From Pelagibacteraceae bacterium AG-337-G04 (lineage in GTDB: Bacteria; Pseudomonadota; Alphaproteobacteria; Pelagibacterales; Pelagibacteraceae): 64,000 nt of DNA. The stretch is taken from assembly GCA_003282205.1 (NCBI GenBank), contig QBZW01000001.1, positions 29,205 through 93,204 of the forward strand. Direction: 5' to 3'. The translations under genes were made by a program, and so were the position numbers. Below are positions 42,664 to 51,216 of this stretch, one piece after another. The notes below the pieces were generated by a model, which was not told where the DNA came from, made no database searches, and saw only the letters and a list, made by a program, of their open reading frames with translations. Position 1 is the first letter of the stretch. Each line of letters starts with the position of its first letter.

Positions 42664-43284
42664 TTATTTTAAAATTTTCTTTATTTGATTAATTAATTTA
42701 TTTTCTATAACCTTTAAACTATCTTTATTGCTATCTAATATTAAATATTTAGATTTATTTTTATTCGCTATTCTTAAAAATCCTTTTTGAACTTTATTAT
42801 AAAAATTATATTTAAAATGATCATATTTATTTTTATTTTTTCTAAATTTGAGCCTTTGAAGCATATTTTTTTTATTTACAACACTTAAAAAAGTAAAGTT
42901 TGGTTTTAAATTACCTAATAAAAAATTATTCATTTTTAAAATTAAATCTTTATCCATTCGCATTCCATAATACTGATATGCTAATGTCGAGTCTATAAAC
43001 CTATCTATCAATATAACTTTATTTGTAAAATTTTTTTTTATGATTTTATCAATATTTTCTGATCTAGAAGCCATAAGCAAAAATAAATCAGTTTTTTTGT
43101 TTAATTTTGATTTTTTATTTAACATTAATGATCTTAAATGTTCAGAAAAATAAGTGCCACCAGGCTCTCGAAAAGTAACGTATTTAATTTTTTTTTCTTT
43201 TAAATATTTAATAGTTTTTTTTAAATTAGTGGATTTTCCAGAAGTCTCTATACCTTCAAAAACAATTAAGGGATTTTTAGACAT
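42664..43284 (-). CDS. tmk: Thymidylate kinase
   Basis: Tmk (206 aa) phosphorylates dTMP to dTDP. Walker A: FEGIETSGKSTNLKK; the dTMP-binding FREPGGTYFSEHLRSLML; the DRFIDSTLAYQYYGM motif (usual DRY..SSlAYQg.gr) and the LID region around QRLKFRKNKNKYDHF. The P-loop reads ETSGKS rather than the commoner EGSGKS. It lies between dac and holB and overlaps dac by 8 bp. Confidence 0.95.
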   Translation of the reverse strand: MSKNPLIVFEGIETSGKSTNLKKTIKYLKEKKIKYVTFREPGGTYFSEHLRSLMLNKKSKLNKKTDLFLLMASRSENIDKIIKKNFTNKVILIDRFIDSTLAYQYYGMRMDKDLILKMNNFLLGNLKPNFTFLSVVNKKNMLQRLKFRKNKNKYDHFKYNFYNKVQKGFLRIANKNKSKYLILDSNKDSLKVIENKLINQIKKILK

Positions 43285-44431
43285 CGCCCCAGATAAGGAA
43301 ATTTATTGATGAAATAAACCTAGAGATTATATTTTGTCTTTTTACCTCTTCTAACGCTAATAAATCATACTCTCCTATTTGTTCATCTTTATAAGAAATT
43401 TTAACTTTTCCTAATATATCATTTTTCAATATTGGAGTTTTTAATGGACCTTGATAATTAACAGAAACTTTTAGATATTTTTTTTTTCCTTTTGGAATTG
43501 TTTTATAAACATCTTCACTTATATAAGATTTAACTGTTTTTTGTGTCCCTTGCCAAACTTCTAACTCGTCAAATATTTCGTCTTTTTTAGCAATATTAAT
43601 TGTGTCAAAATTAGTTAATCCAAATGTTAGCATTTTAAGCGATTCCTTTGATCTTGAATTTTTTGATACAAAACCACTCCCGACAGCAATAATTCTTCTT
43701 TCATTTCTTTTAATAGTTGAAGCTAATGAATATTTTTCATACGCAAGATATCCTGTCTTTATTCCATCAACTCCAATATTTTTATAAAGCAAAGGATTGC
43801 GATTACCTTGTTTAATTGGATCTCCGCCCGTTCTATCCCATGTGAATTCGGTTTCTTTATAATATTCATAGTACTTAGGATAATTTTTTATTAAGTAATT
43901 GGACATGATTAATATATCTTTAACCGTTGATAAATTGTCAGGATCATTTATTCCTGAGGAATTTGAAAAATTAGTATTTTCCATGCCTATTTCTTTTGCT
44001 TTTTCAGTCATCATAATTGCAAACTCTTCCTCTGTTCCAGCAATTCCTTCCGCAAGAGCAATACAAGCATCATTGCCTGATGAAACAATTATGCCTCTTA
44101 ATAAATTTTCAACAGTTATTTCATCTCCAACCATTATAAACATTGAGGAATATCCTGATTGGGACAATCTCCATGCATTTTCGGATACTAAAAATTTATC
44201 ATCTAAGGATAATTCACCACTTTTAAGTAAATCAAAAACTATGATTGAAGTCATAATTTTTGTCATTGAAGCTGGAAAAATATGCCTATCTGAATCTTTT
44301 TCAAACAATATTTTACCTGACAAATAATCTTGAACAATAGCTGTTCTGGCTTTTACATCAAAATTAGCAAAAACTGGTTTTATTAGGAAGGATAAAAATA
44401 TAAAAATTAATGACAAATTTTTTATTTTCAT
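43277..44431 (-). CDS. D-alanyl-D-alanine carboxypeptidase (penicillin-binding protein 5/6 family)
   Basis: A 384-aa exported serine peptidase that trims the terminal D-Ala of peptidoglycan stem peptides (DacC/DacF type). An N-terminal signal helix (LSLIFIFLSFLIKPVFA) precedes AILQDYLSG-like residues; the three active-site motifs are PASMTKIMTS (SxxK), VSSGNDACIALAEG (SGN) and DGIKTGYLAYEKYS (KTG). The C-terminal beta-rich PBP5 domain and a hydrophobic tail (FISSINFLIWGDV) suggest membrane attachment. It overlaps the RlpA-like gene by 4 bp and tmk by 8. Confidence 0.94.
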   Translation of the reverse strand: MKIKNLSLIFIFLSFLIKPVFANFDVKARTAIVQDYLSGKILFEKDSDRHIFPASMTKIMTSIIVFDLLKSGELSLDDKFLVSENAWRLSQSGYSSMFIMVGDEITVENLLRGIIVSSGNDACIALAEGIAGTEEEFAIMMTEKAKEIGMENTNFSNSSGINDPDNLSTVKDILIMSNYLIKNYPKYYEYYKETEFTWDRTGGDPIKQGNRNPLLYKNIGVDGIKTGYLAYEKYSLASTIKRNERRIIAVGSGFVSKNSRSKESLKMLTFGLTNFDTINIAKKDEIFDELEVWQGTQKTVKSYISEDVYKTIPKGKKKYLKVSVNYQGPLKTPILKNDILGKVKISYKDEQIGEYDLLALEEVKRQNIISRFISSINFLIWGDV

Positions 44432-45255
44432 AATTTAATTATTTCAATACTATCAAATTCAAGATATTCGATGTTATGAAATCCTTTCTTTAATTTTTCA
44501 AAATCTTTATAAGGTCCTTTATAAACTCTAAAATTATTTTGTGACAACTTTTTGATTAAAATATTCTCAATATTATATTCTTCAAATAACCTATTTTTTA
44601 ACATAATAGCAGAGTCTTCAAAATAAAAGTCTGCAAATTTAATTATATAATTAAAATTTGTTATGAAATTTTCATTTTTAGACTCTTTAATTTCAGACTC
44701 TAGACTTATACTTTGAACCATTATATCTTCGACTGGTACTTTATTAGCCACCTCTTTTTCTTCCTCAAAGGTTTTAACATCATTTGCAACATACAAATTA
44801 TTTGAATTAATTGTTTCAATAAATATATAAGGTTCACTTGGATTTATTGATAATTCTCTCACAATTCTATTTGTAATTACTGAATTATAATAAATAGGTA
44901 AAACAGTTTTTTTTTTGACAACGGTTGTTAATGATCTTCCATTAATTATATTTGTTATTCTAACTGGTGTTCCGTTAGGTAAATTTGGACTTAATATATT
45001 CAGTGAAGTATTATCTAATTTGCTTTCAATAGAGTAATCATCATCTTTGTCAAATATTAATGCAAATCCTTTATTTGAATAGACAATGTTTATTAATTCT
45101 TGTTTTTCTTTTTTATCTACAAGTTCTTTAATTGGTTCTTTTTGTATTATAATTTTTTTATCTTCAGGTTTATTTTTAATATTTATATTTTGCGAATGGT
45201 GCTCACAAGCAAATAAAGTTACAAATATAATATATAAAATATACTTAAATTGCAT
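44428..45255 (-). CDS. RlpA-like lipoprotein with SPOR domain, catalytic residues missing
   Basis: A 275-aa lipoprotein (lipid Cys in IIFVTLFACEHH). The middle has the double-psi beta-barrel core of RlpA, a lytic transglycosylase of naked glycan strands: LPNGTPVRITNIINGRSL matches LPfGT.V.VtN..NGRs. But the His-bearing TAAH segment just before is LNILSPN, and the DRGP loop after is replaced by KKKTVLP, so neither catalytic His nor Asp is present. The last ~70 residues (YIIKFADFYFEDSAIMLKNR, NFRVYKGPYKDF) are a SPOR domain that binds denuded septal glycan. It lies between mltB and dac, the normal rlpA place. Confidence 0.72.
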   Translation of the reverse strand: MQFKYILYIIFVTLFACEHHSQNINIKNKPEDKKIIIQKEPIKELVDKKEKQELINIVYSNKGFALIFDKDDDYSIESKLDNTSLNILSPNLPNGTPVRITNIINGRSLTTVVKKKTVLPIYYNSVITNRIVRELSINPSEPYIFIETINSNNLYVANDVKTFEEEKEVANKVPVEDIMVQSISLESEIKESKNENFITNFNYIIKFADFYFEDSAIMLKNRLFEEYNIENILIKKLSQNNFRVYKGPYKDFEKLKKGFHNIEYLEFDSIEIIKL

Positions 45256-46243
45256 TTTTAAACTTATTTTTTAGTGTGCAAACAGCTAATGCAAATCTTA
45301 AGGATCTGTTCCATTTTAAAATTAATTCATAATTATCAAAAACTACATAAGCTGGAGTTAATTTTTTTGCATCCGGAATAATATCATAATCAGGGGTTAC
45401 AAGTGCAGCTTTTAAATTATCATAATTATTTAGAATTTCGTTATTTTTAATATATTTTTTTAAATAGGAAATTTTATTTTTATGCTTAATTTGTTTTGCG
45501 GATGTATTTAGATATTTCTGGGGCGTTTCATTAACAAGCTCAACTTTAAAAAAACATGGAGCACTGTTATCCCACCCAATTTTATTTAAGTAATTAGCTG
45601 CAGATGCAAATGAGTCGTCTATACTCTTTAAATTTATAGTTTCATCTGTATTATAATCAATTGCATAATTCTTAATAGTAGAAGGCATGAATTGGAAATT
45701 ACCAAAAGCGCCTGCCCATGATCCTAAATAATTATTTGGATTTATAATTCCATTATCAAACAAGATCAGAAGAGTTATTAGTTCTGAAGTAAAAAATTCA
45801 CTTCTTCTTTTATCATAACTTAAAGTTGCCAAGGATGAAACTATATCCATTTTTCCTAAATAATTACCAAAATTAGTTTCAATTCCCATCAGTGACAATA
45901 GTAAGTCTCTATCTACAGAAAATTCACTGGTAATTTTATCAATTACTTTTTTGTTAATGTTATATATTTTTATTCCATAGTTAACTTTTTTAATATTAGC
46001 TCTTTTAGAAACATATGTTTTAGTGTCTTCATAAAATTCTGGTTGGTACCTGTCATATTTAATAACATTTTTTAAAAAAGAAGATTTACCAACAGTATTT
46101 TCAATTGTTTTCAGACTCACACCTCTTTCTAAAGCAATTAATTTGAATTTCTCTTTCCACTCTTTGAATTCAGAGTCATTCGCGTAAGCATTGAAATTTG
46201 TGATAACAAAAAGAAAGAAAACACAGATTTTAATTTTTTTCAT
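45245..46243 (-). CDS. mltB: Lytic murein transglycosylase (MltB family)
   Basis: A 332-aa exported lytic transglycosylase that cleaves peptidoglycan glycan strands. Signal peptide KKIKICVFFLFVITNFNAYA; catalytic Glu in LLSLMGIETNFGNYLG; SSLATLSYDKRRSEFF and GSWAGAFGNFQFMPST follow as in MltB. There is no lipobox, so it is likely periplasmic and soluble. It starts 14 bp inside rarD and overlaps the RlpA-like gene by 11 bp, making one cell-wall cluster with dac. Confidence 0.93.
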   Translation of the reverse strand: MKKIKICVFFLFVITNFNAYANDSEFKEWKEKFKLIALERGVSLKTIENTVGKSSFLKNVIKYDRYQPEFYEDTKTYVSKRANIKKVNYGIKIYNINKKVIDKITSEFSVDRDLLLSLMGIETNFGNYLGKMDIVSSLATLSYDKRRSEFFTSELITLLILFDNGIINPNNYLGSWAGAFGNFQFMPSTIKNYAIDYNTDETINLKSIDDSFASAANYLNKIGWDNSAPCFFKVELVNETPQKYLNTSAKQIKHKNKISYLKKYIKNNEILNNYDNLKAALVTPDYDIIPDAKKLTPAYVVFDNYELILKWNRSLRFALAVCTLKNKFKNAI

Positions 46244-47111
46244 AAATATCTCTCAAATATATAAATACAGCAATCCATATTAAAATAAAACTAACTAACT
46301 GATTTATATTAAATTGCTCATTATAAATGAAAAAACCAAGTATAAATTGCAAAGTAGGAGTAATATAAAAAATCATTCCAGCAGGCCCTAGTCCTGCTAA
46401 TTCTACACCTCTCACATACAAAAAAAGAGGAATCACAGTCATTGGTCCTGCCAACATTAATAATGGCATCAAAGAGGGATTTGATAAACTGAAATCGTTA
46501 TAATTATTTATACTTATAAAATAAAATGCAACTAATACAAAAGGAAGTATATACAAACTCTCTATAAGTAACCCAATATCAGTTTCTACATTAATTTTTT
46601 TTCTAAAGAGATTATAAAAACTCCAACTTAAGGCTACAATTAAACCTACCCATGGAATTGAATTAAAATCTATTATCAATAAATAACTAACAGAAATAAC
46701 TACTAAAAAGATCGAAATTTTTCCTTTTTTAGTAATAGGTTCTTTAAAAAAAAAATTACCGAGAAAGACGCTTATAATTGGCATGATAAAATAACCAAAA
46801 CTCGCATCAATTATTTTATCTAGACTAACAGCATAAATCCATACTCCCCAATTAATAAAAATTAAAAAACCAGAGATAAAAAGAATAAACAAATTTTTTT
46901 TATCATTAAGAATTTTTTTAAAAATACCCCATTTAGAAAATAGAAAAGTAGTAACTATTAATACAAAAGCTGTCCAAATACTTCTATGAATTAATACTTC
47001 TACGTGTCCTGCAAAGGAAATATATTTGAAATATATAACACCAAAAAAACCCCACCAAAAGGAACCAAAAGATGTAAACAAAACTCCTTTATTAAAATTT
47101 TTTTTGTTCAT
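46230..47111 (-). CDS. rarD: EamA family transporter RarD
   Basis: A 293-aa ten-helix membrane protein of the RarD branch of the EamA family. The N-terminal NKKNFNKGVLFTSFGSFWWG, EVLIHRSIWTAFVLI (usual ..aHR.lWs), FINWGVWIYAVSLDKIIDAS (NW..yi.AV....), SFGYFIMPIISVFLGNFFFKE and GPMTVIPLFLYVRGVELAGL are characteristic. Substrate unknown; RarD was first linked to chloramphenicol resistance. Starts after tRNA-Ser upstream on the other strand. Confidence 0.9.
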   Translation of the reverse strand: MNKKNFNKGVLFTSFGSFWWGFFGVIYFKYISFAGHVEVLIHRSIWTAFVLIVTTFLFSKWGIFKKILNDKKNLFILFISGFLIFINWGVWIYAVSLDKIIDASFGYFIMPIISVFLGNFFFKEPITKKGKISIFLVVISVSYLLIIDFNSIPWVGLIVALSWSFYNLFRKKINVETDIGLLIESLYILPFVLVAFYFISINNYNDFSLSNPSLMPLLMLAGPMTVIPLFLYVRGVELAGLGPAGMIFYITPTLQFILGFFIYNEQFNINQLVSFILIWIAVFIYLRDIYEKN

Positions 47112-47194
47112 TTTTAAATATCTGAATGATTTGATTACTACTTAAGTCATTTTATTGTTGAAATATATATTAATAATAATAAAACCTTGCACAC

Positions 47195-47284
47195 GGAGAG
47201 ATGGCTGAGCGGTTGAAAGCATCGGTCTTGAAAACCGACAAAGGGGCAACTCTTTCCTGGGTTCGAATCCCAGTCTCTCCGCCA
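47195..47284 (+). tRNA. tRNA-Ser (anticodon TGA)
   Basis: Acceptor GGAGAGA/TCTCTCC (with G-T pairing), D arm TGGCTGAGCGGTTGAAAGCA, anticodon stem TCGGT/ACCGA around CTTGAAA (anticodon TGA), a long variable arm (AAAGGGGCAACTCTTT) as expected for serine, T loop TTCGAAT, and encoded GCCA at 47281-47284. sdhE ends 2 bp beyond on the other strand. Confidence 0.97.
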
Positions 47285-47285
47285 T

Positions 47286-47531
47286 TCATTTGAAATCAAT
47301 TAATAATTTTGATATTTTATTATTTTTAAAGATCATTTCATTCTTCGAAATTTTAATAATGTCTTCATCATTCATATTAATTAATTTATCTAGATCTTCT
47401 AAATCATCAAATGATAATGAATCAATTATAGATTTAACAAAGCCACTGACAAATATGTCCATTTCTTTTGTACCACGATATTGAGATCTATACACAATCT
47501 TATTAATTAAATTTTGTTTATTTGAAATCAT
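47286..47531 (-). CDS. sdhE: Succinate dehydrogenase assembly factor SdhE (flavinylation factor)
   Basis: An 81-aa protein of the SdhE/SDH5 family, which promotes covalent FAD attachment to the succinate dehydrogenase flavoprotein. The key stretch VYRSQYRGTKEMDIFVSGFV carries the conserved RG.kE.D. motif, and SLSFDDLEDLDKLINMNDEDI matches the second helix pair (usual L...E...f..LL...D.dL). It is divergent from recG, a pairing seen in many alphaproteobacteria, with 28 bp between starts. Confidence 0.9.
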   Translation of the reverse strand: MISNKQNLINKIVYRSQYRGTKEMDIFVSGFVKSIIDSLSFDDLEDLDKLINMNDEDIIKISKNEMIFKNNKISKLLIDFK

Positions 47532-47559
47532 TGTTTATAAACATATATATATATATTTA

Positions 47560-49602
47560 ATGAGTAATTTTGAATATTTATTGTCGCCAATAAGTAAAAT
47601 TAAAGGTGTTGGTAAAAAAACTTTACGTTCTTTCAACAAAAAAAAAATTTTTACAATTTTTGATCTGCTATGGCATTTACCTTTATCAAAAGTTGAAACC
47701 GCTGAGGACACAGAAATAGATGATTTACAGGTAGGAAAAAATTACAATATTAAAGTAATACCAATTAAATATAATTTTCCAAGAATTAGAAATTTACCTA
47801 ATAAAGTATTATGTGAAAAAAATGGAGTAAAATTAGAATGTATTTTTTTTAATAGTTACGAAGGATATATAAAAAAATTATTACCCTTGAACAAAGAAAT
47901 AATAATACAAGGAAAAGCAAACAACTTTAGAAATAAATTTCAATTTGTAAATCCAACAACAAAAAAGGCTAGCGATTTAAATATTATAAATGACAATAGT
48001 AAATATAGTCTTTCTGAAGGATTAACATTAAATAAGTATAATCAAGTAATAAATAGTGTTTTTCAAAATTTACCAGAATTAGAAGAATGGTTGCCAAACG
48101 AAGTATCAAGTTTATTTGATAATGTATCGTGGAAGGAATGTATTATTAAAATTCATAAAGAGGAAATAAAAAAGATTAGAGATACAAAATATTTTAAAAG
48201 ACTTGTTTTTGACGAGATATTTGCAAATTTTTTACTTTCTTCTGATATTAGAAATAAAATTAAAAAAATTAAAAAAGAAAATAAAATCTTGGATTTACAA
48301 AATCAAAATAAACTAATTAATAATTTAAAATTTAAACTTACAACTGATCAAATAGCTTCATTAAAAAATATAAATAAAGATATGGAGTCAAAACAAAAAA
48401 TGTTTAGATTATTACAAGGAGATGTAGGATCTGGAAAAACAATAGTGTCTGTGATAGCTGCTTTAAATGTAATAAAAGCAGGCTATCAAGTTGCAATAAT
48501 GGCTCCAACTGAAATATTAGCTATTCAACATTATAAATTTATATTAAAAAATTTTAATAAATTTTGTAATCCTGAAATATTAACTGGTAAAACTGAATAT
48601 AAAAAAAGAAAAAATATTTTAAATGATCTCTTAAATAATAAAATTGATATTTTGGTAGGTACTCATTCTCTTTTTCAAGAAAAAATTAATTACTTTAATT
48701 TAGGTTTAATTATTATTGATGAACAACATAAATTTGGTGTTAATCAAAGAAAAAAACTATCGGATAAAGGAGGTAAAGATTGCGATGTGCTCGTTATGTC
48801 AGCAACTCCTATTCCAAGAACTATGATGATGACTATTTATGGAGATATGGACATATCACTAATAAAATCTAAACCAAAAAATAGACAACCAATAAAAACT
48901 TATAGTAAAAATGAGACTAAAATTAATGAAATTATTAATTTTATTAAAAGTGAAATTTTAAAAAAAAATCAAATATTTTGGGTTTGCCCTCTTATAAATG
49001 AGTCTAAAAAAATTGACCATCAATCTGCTACAGAAAAATATAAATATTTAAGTAAAATTTTTAAAGACAGAGTTGATATTGTTCATGGAGCAATGATCAA
49101 GGAAGAAAAGGATAAAGTTTTAAATAAGTTTAATGATAGAAAGATAGATATATTAGTTTCAACTACTGTAATAGAGGTTGGAATTGATTTTCCAAATGCT
49201 AATGTTATCGTAATTGAAAATTCAAATAAATATGGATTATCACAACTTCATCAATTGAGAGGACGCGTTGGCAGAGGCAACAAAGAATCTTCATGTATAC
49301 TAATGTTTAAAGCAGGACTTAGTGAAAATGCTCGAAAAAGATTAACAATTCTGAAAAATACTAATGACGGGTTTAAAATTGCTGAGGAGGATTTAAAAAT
49401 AAGAGGATACGGAGATATATTAGGTTTCAAGCAAAGTGGTTTAAAAAAATACAACCTCGCAGACCCTATTCAACATGAAGATCTCTTTAACATTGCGGAA
49501 AAAGAGGTTAAAAAGATTGAAAAAAATAATGTTAAAATAAAAAATTTTAACAAGCTTTTAAAACTTTACGATAAAGTTTCTGTAATTAATGAGACTATTT
49601 AG
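47560..49602 (+). CDS. recG: ATP-dependent DNA helicase RecG
   Basis: RecG (680 aa) remodels stalled replication forks. It has the N-terminal wedge/OB domain (LLSPISKIKGVGKKTLRSF, DLLWHLPLSKVE), the helicase motifs GDVGSGKTIVSVIAAL (Walker A), GTHSLFQE, IIIDEQHKFGVNQRKKL (DEQH), MSATPIPRTMMMTIYG, STTVIEVGIDFPNANVIVIE and LHQLRGRVGRG, and the C-terminal TRG motif region EEDLKIRGYGDILGFKQSG. Full length. Its end overlaps the DUF502 gene by 8 bp, convergent. Confidence 0.97.
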   Translation: MSNFEYLLSPISKIKGVGKKTLRSFNKKKIFTIFDLLWHLPLSKVETAEDTEIDDLQVGKNYNIKVIPIKYNFPRIRNLPNKVLCEKNGVKLECIFFNSYEGYIKKLLPLNKEIIIQGKANNFRNKFQFVNPTTKKASDLNIINDNSKYSLSEGLTLNKYNQVINSVFQNLPELEEWLPNEVSSLFDNVSWKECIIKIHKEEIKKIRDTKYFKRLVFDEIFANFLLSSDIRNKIKKIKKENKILDLQNQNKLINNLKFKLTTDQIASLKNINKDMESKQKMFRLLQGDVGSGKTIVSVIAALNVIKAGYQVAIMAPTEILAIQHYKFILKNFNKFCNPEILTGKTEYKKRKNILNDLLNNKIDILVGTHSLFQEKINYFNLGLIIIDEQHKFGVNQRKKLSDKGGKDCDVLVMSATPIPRTMMMTIYGDMDISLIKSKPKNRQPIKTYSKNETKINEIINFIKSEILKKNQIFWVCPLINESKKIDHQSATEKYKYLSKIFKDRVDIVHGAMIKEEKDKVLNKFNDRKIDILVSTTVIEVGIDFPNANVIVIENSNKYGLSQLHQLRGRVGRGNKESSCILMFKAGLSENARKRLTILKNTNDGFKIAEEDLKIRGYGDILGFKQSGLKKYNLADPIQHEDLFNIAEKEVKKIEKNNVKIKNFNKLLKLYDKVSVINETI

Positions 49603-50218
49603 ATTTAGTATCCGAAGTACCAGCTGAAACTATAAACTTTGAAGCTTCCTCAAATGTCATATCCAGATATACAACTTCACTTTTAGGAAACATTAATAAA
49701 AAACCACTTGTCGGATTTGGCGTTGTAGGAACAAAAACATTAACTAATTCTGTATTTATTTTTTTTGAAATTTCTCCTTTGTTCTCTTTTGTAGCAAAAC
49801 CAACTGCCCATGTCCCTTTTCTTGGGTACTGAATTAAAACCACACTTTTTTTTGATCCACTTTTAGGAGCAAATGTTTCGGTCATTTGTCCAATTGCAGA
49901 ATAAATAGTTCTTAAAATTGGGATTTTTTTTAATAAATCATTAAATAATTGTAAAAATTTTTTCCCAATAAATGAAAGTGATAATCCTCCTACAATAGTA
50001 ATAAAAATTACTGAAAGCAATATTTCTAAGCCTGGGATTGCAAAAGGTAAATAGCTATTCGGGTTTATTCCTTGTGGAATTAATTTTGACGAAATTTTTA
50101 TAAAAAAAGTTGTTAGATATAATGTAATACCAATAGGAACCAAAACAACAATACCAGTTATAAAGTAATTTCTTAATCTTGCAAAAAATGAAATTTTTTT
50201 TTTTTTAAAATTGGACAT
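49595..50218 (-). CDS. DUF502 family membrane protein
   Basis: A 207-aa protein with two N-terminal transmembrane helices (YFITGIVVLVPIGITLYLTT and ILLSVIFITIVGGLSLSFI) and a soluble C-terminal part. FLQLFNDLLKKIPILRTIYS, VVLIQYPRKGTWAVGFAT and NVFVPTTPNPTSGFLLMFP are DUF502 hallmarks; this last PTTPNPTSG motif is very conserved. Function unknown. Convergent placement after recG is common in this class. The C-terminus ends with TSDTKSK. Confidence 0.9.
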   Translation of the reverse strand: MSNFKKKKISFFARLRNYFITGIVVLVPIGITLYLTTFFIKISSKLIPQGINPNSYLPFAIPGLEILLSVIFITIVGGLSLSFIGKKFLQLFNDLLKKIPILRTIYSAIGQMTETFAPKSGSKKSVVLIQYPRKGTWAVGFATKENKGEISKKINTELVNVFVPTTPNPTSGFLLMFPKSEVVYLDMTFEEASKFIVSAGTSDTKSK

Positions 50219-50265
50219 AACTTATAATTGATTCTAAATTACATGTAATATAAATATTAATAAAA

Positions 50266-51087
50266 GTGAATAGAAGAAATTTTATATATTTATTAGGTTG
50301 TGGCTGTCTTTCCGCAGGTTTACATGCCTGTGCTACTGCTCCAATAACAGATAGAAGGCAGTTGAAACTAATTCCAGAATCAAAATTGAATACACAAGCA
50401 GCTCAATTGTACGAACAAGTAAAACAAAAAGCTAAATTAAGTAATGATAAAGAGAGTTTGGAAAAAATAATTACTATAGGATCAAAAATAGAAACATCGA
50501 TATCTGAATATTTCTATAATAATAATATGGATGACCCAACTGTAAACTTTTCATGGGAGTATATTTTGATTGATAATAAAAAAGTAAAAAATGCTTGGTG
50601 TATGCCCGGAGGTAAAATTGCAGTTTATACCGGCATGTTAGATATTACTAAAAATGATGATGGTTTAGCTGCTGTGATGGGTCATGAAATTGCTCATGCT
50701 GTTGCAAAACATTCTGTTGAAAGAGCTAGTAGAACAGTTTTATTAAATACAACAACTGGGATAATAGATATTGCAACAGGGGGGAAATTATCTCAAGTTA
50801 ATAGAACAACAGGTATGAATACAGTTGGCTTGTTATCCCAAATTGGAATAATGAACCCTTTTACAAGGAAACAAGAGAGTGAAGCAGATTATTTAGGATT
50901 AATTTTTTCCTCTTTATCTGGTTATGATATAAGAGAAACTACTAAAATTTGGGAAAGAATGAAGAAAGCAAATAAAGGAAACGAACCGCCCGAGTTTATG
51001 AGTACGCATCCATCAAATGACAGAAGGATTGACCAAATTAACAAATGGATGAACGAGATTATTTTAAAATACCCACCAATTGCATAA
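50266..51087 (+). CDS. M48 family metalloprotease, membrane-attached
   Basis: A 273-aa zinc peptidase of the M48 family, resembling the periplasmic chaperone-protease BepA/LoiP group. Zinc site: AAVMGHEIAHAVAKHSVE (HEIAH) with the third ligand in KQESEADYLGLI. CMPGGKIAVYTGML is conserved upstream. The N-terminus YLLGCGCLSAGLHACATAP could be a lipoprotein or Tat-independent signal (Cys near residue 22 in LHAC). Start codon is GTG at 50266. Likely outer-membrane protein quality control. tRNA-Lys follows on the other strand. Confidence 0.92.
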   Translation: MNRRNFIYLLGCGCLSAGLHACATAPITDRRQLKLIPESKLNTQAAQLYEQVKQKAKLSNDKESLEKIITIGSKIETSISEYFYNNNMDDPTVNFSWEYILIDNKKVKNAWCMPGGKIAVYTGMLDITKNDDGLAAVMGHEIAHAVAKHSVERASRTVLLNTTTGIIDIATGGKLSQVNRTTGMNTVGLLSQIGIMNPFTRKQESEADYLGLIFSSLSGYDIRETTKIWERMKKANKGNEPPEFMSTHPSNDRRIDQINKWMNEIILKYPPIA

Positions 51088-51092
51088 TGTGT

Positions 51093-51168
<76 letters not shown>

Positions 51169-51216
51169 AACGGAAATTCTTATATTGATTTTTTTATATT
51201 TGGCAATGGTTAAAAT

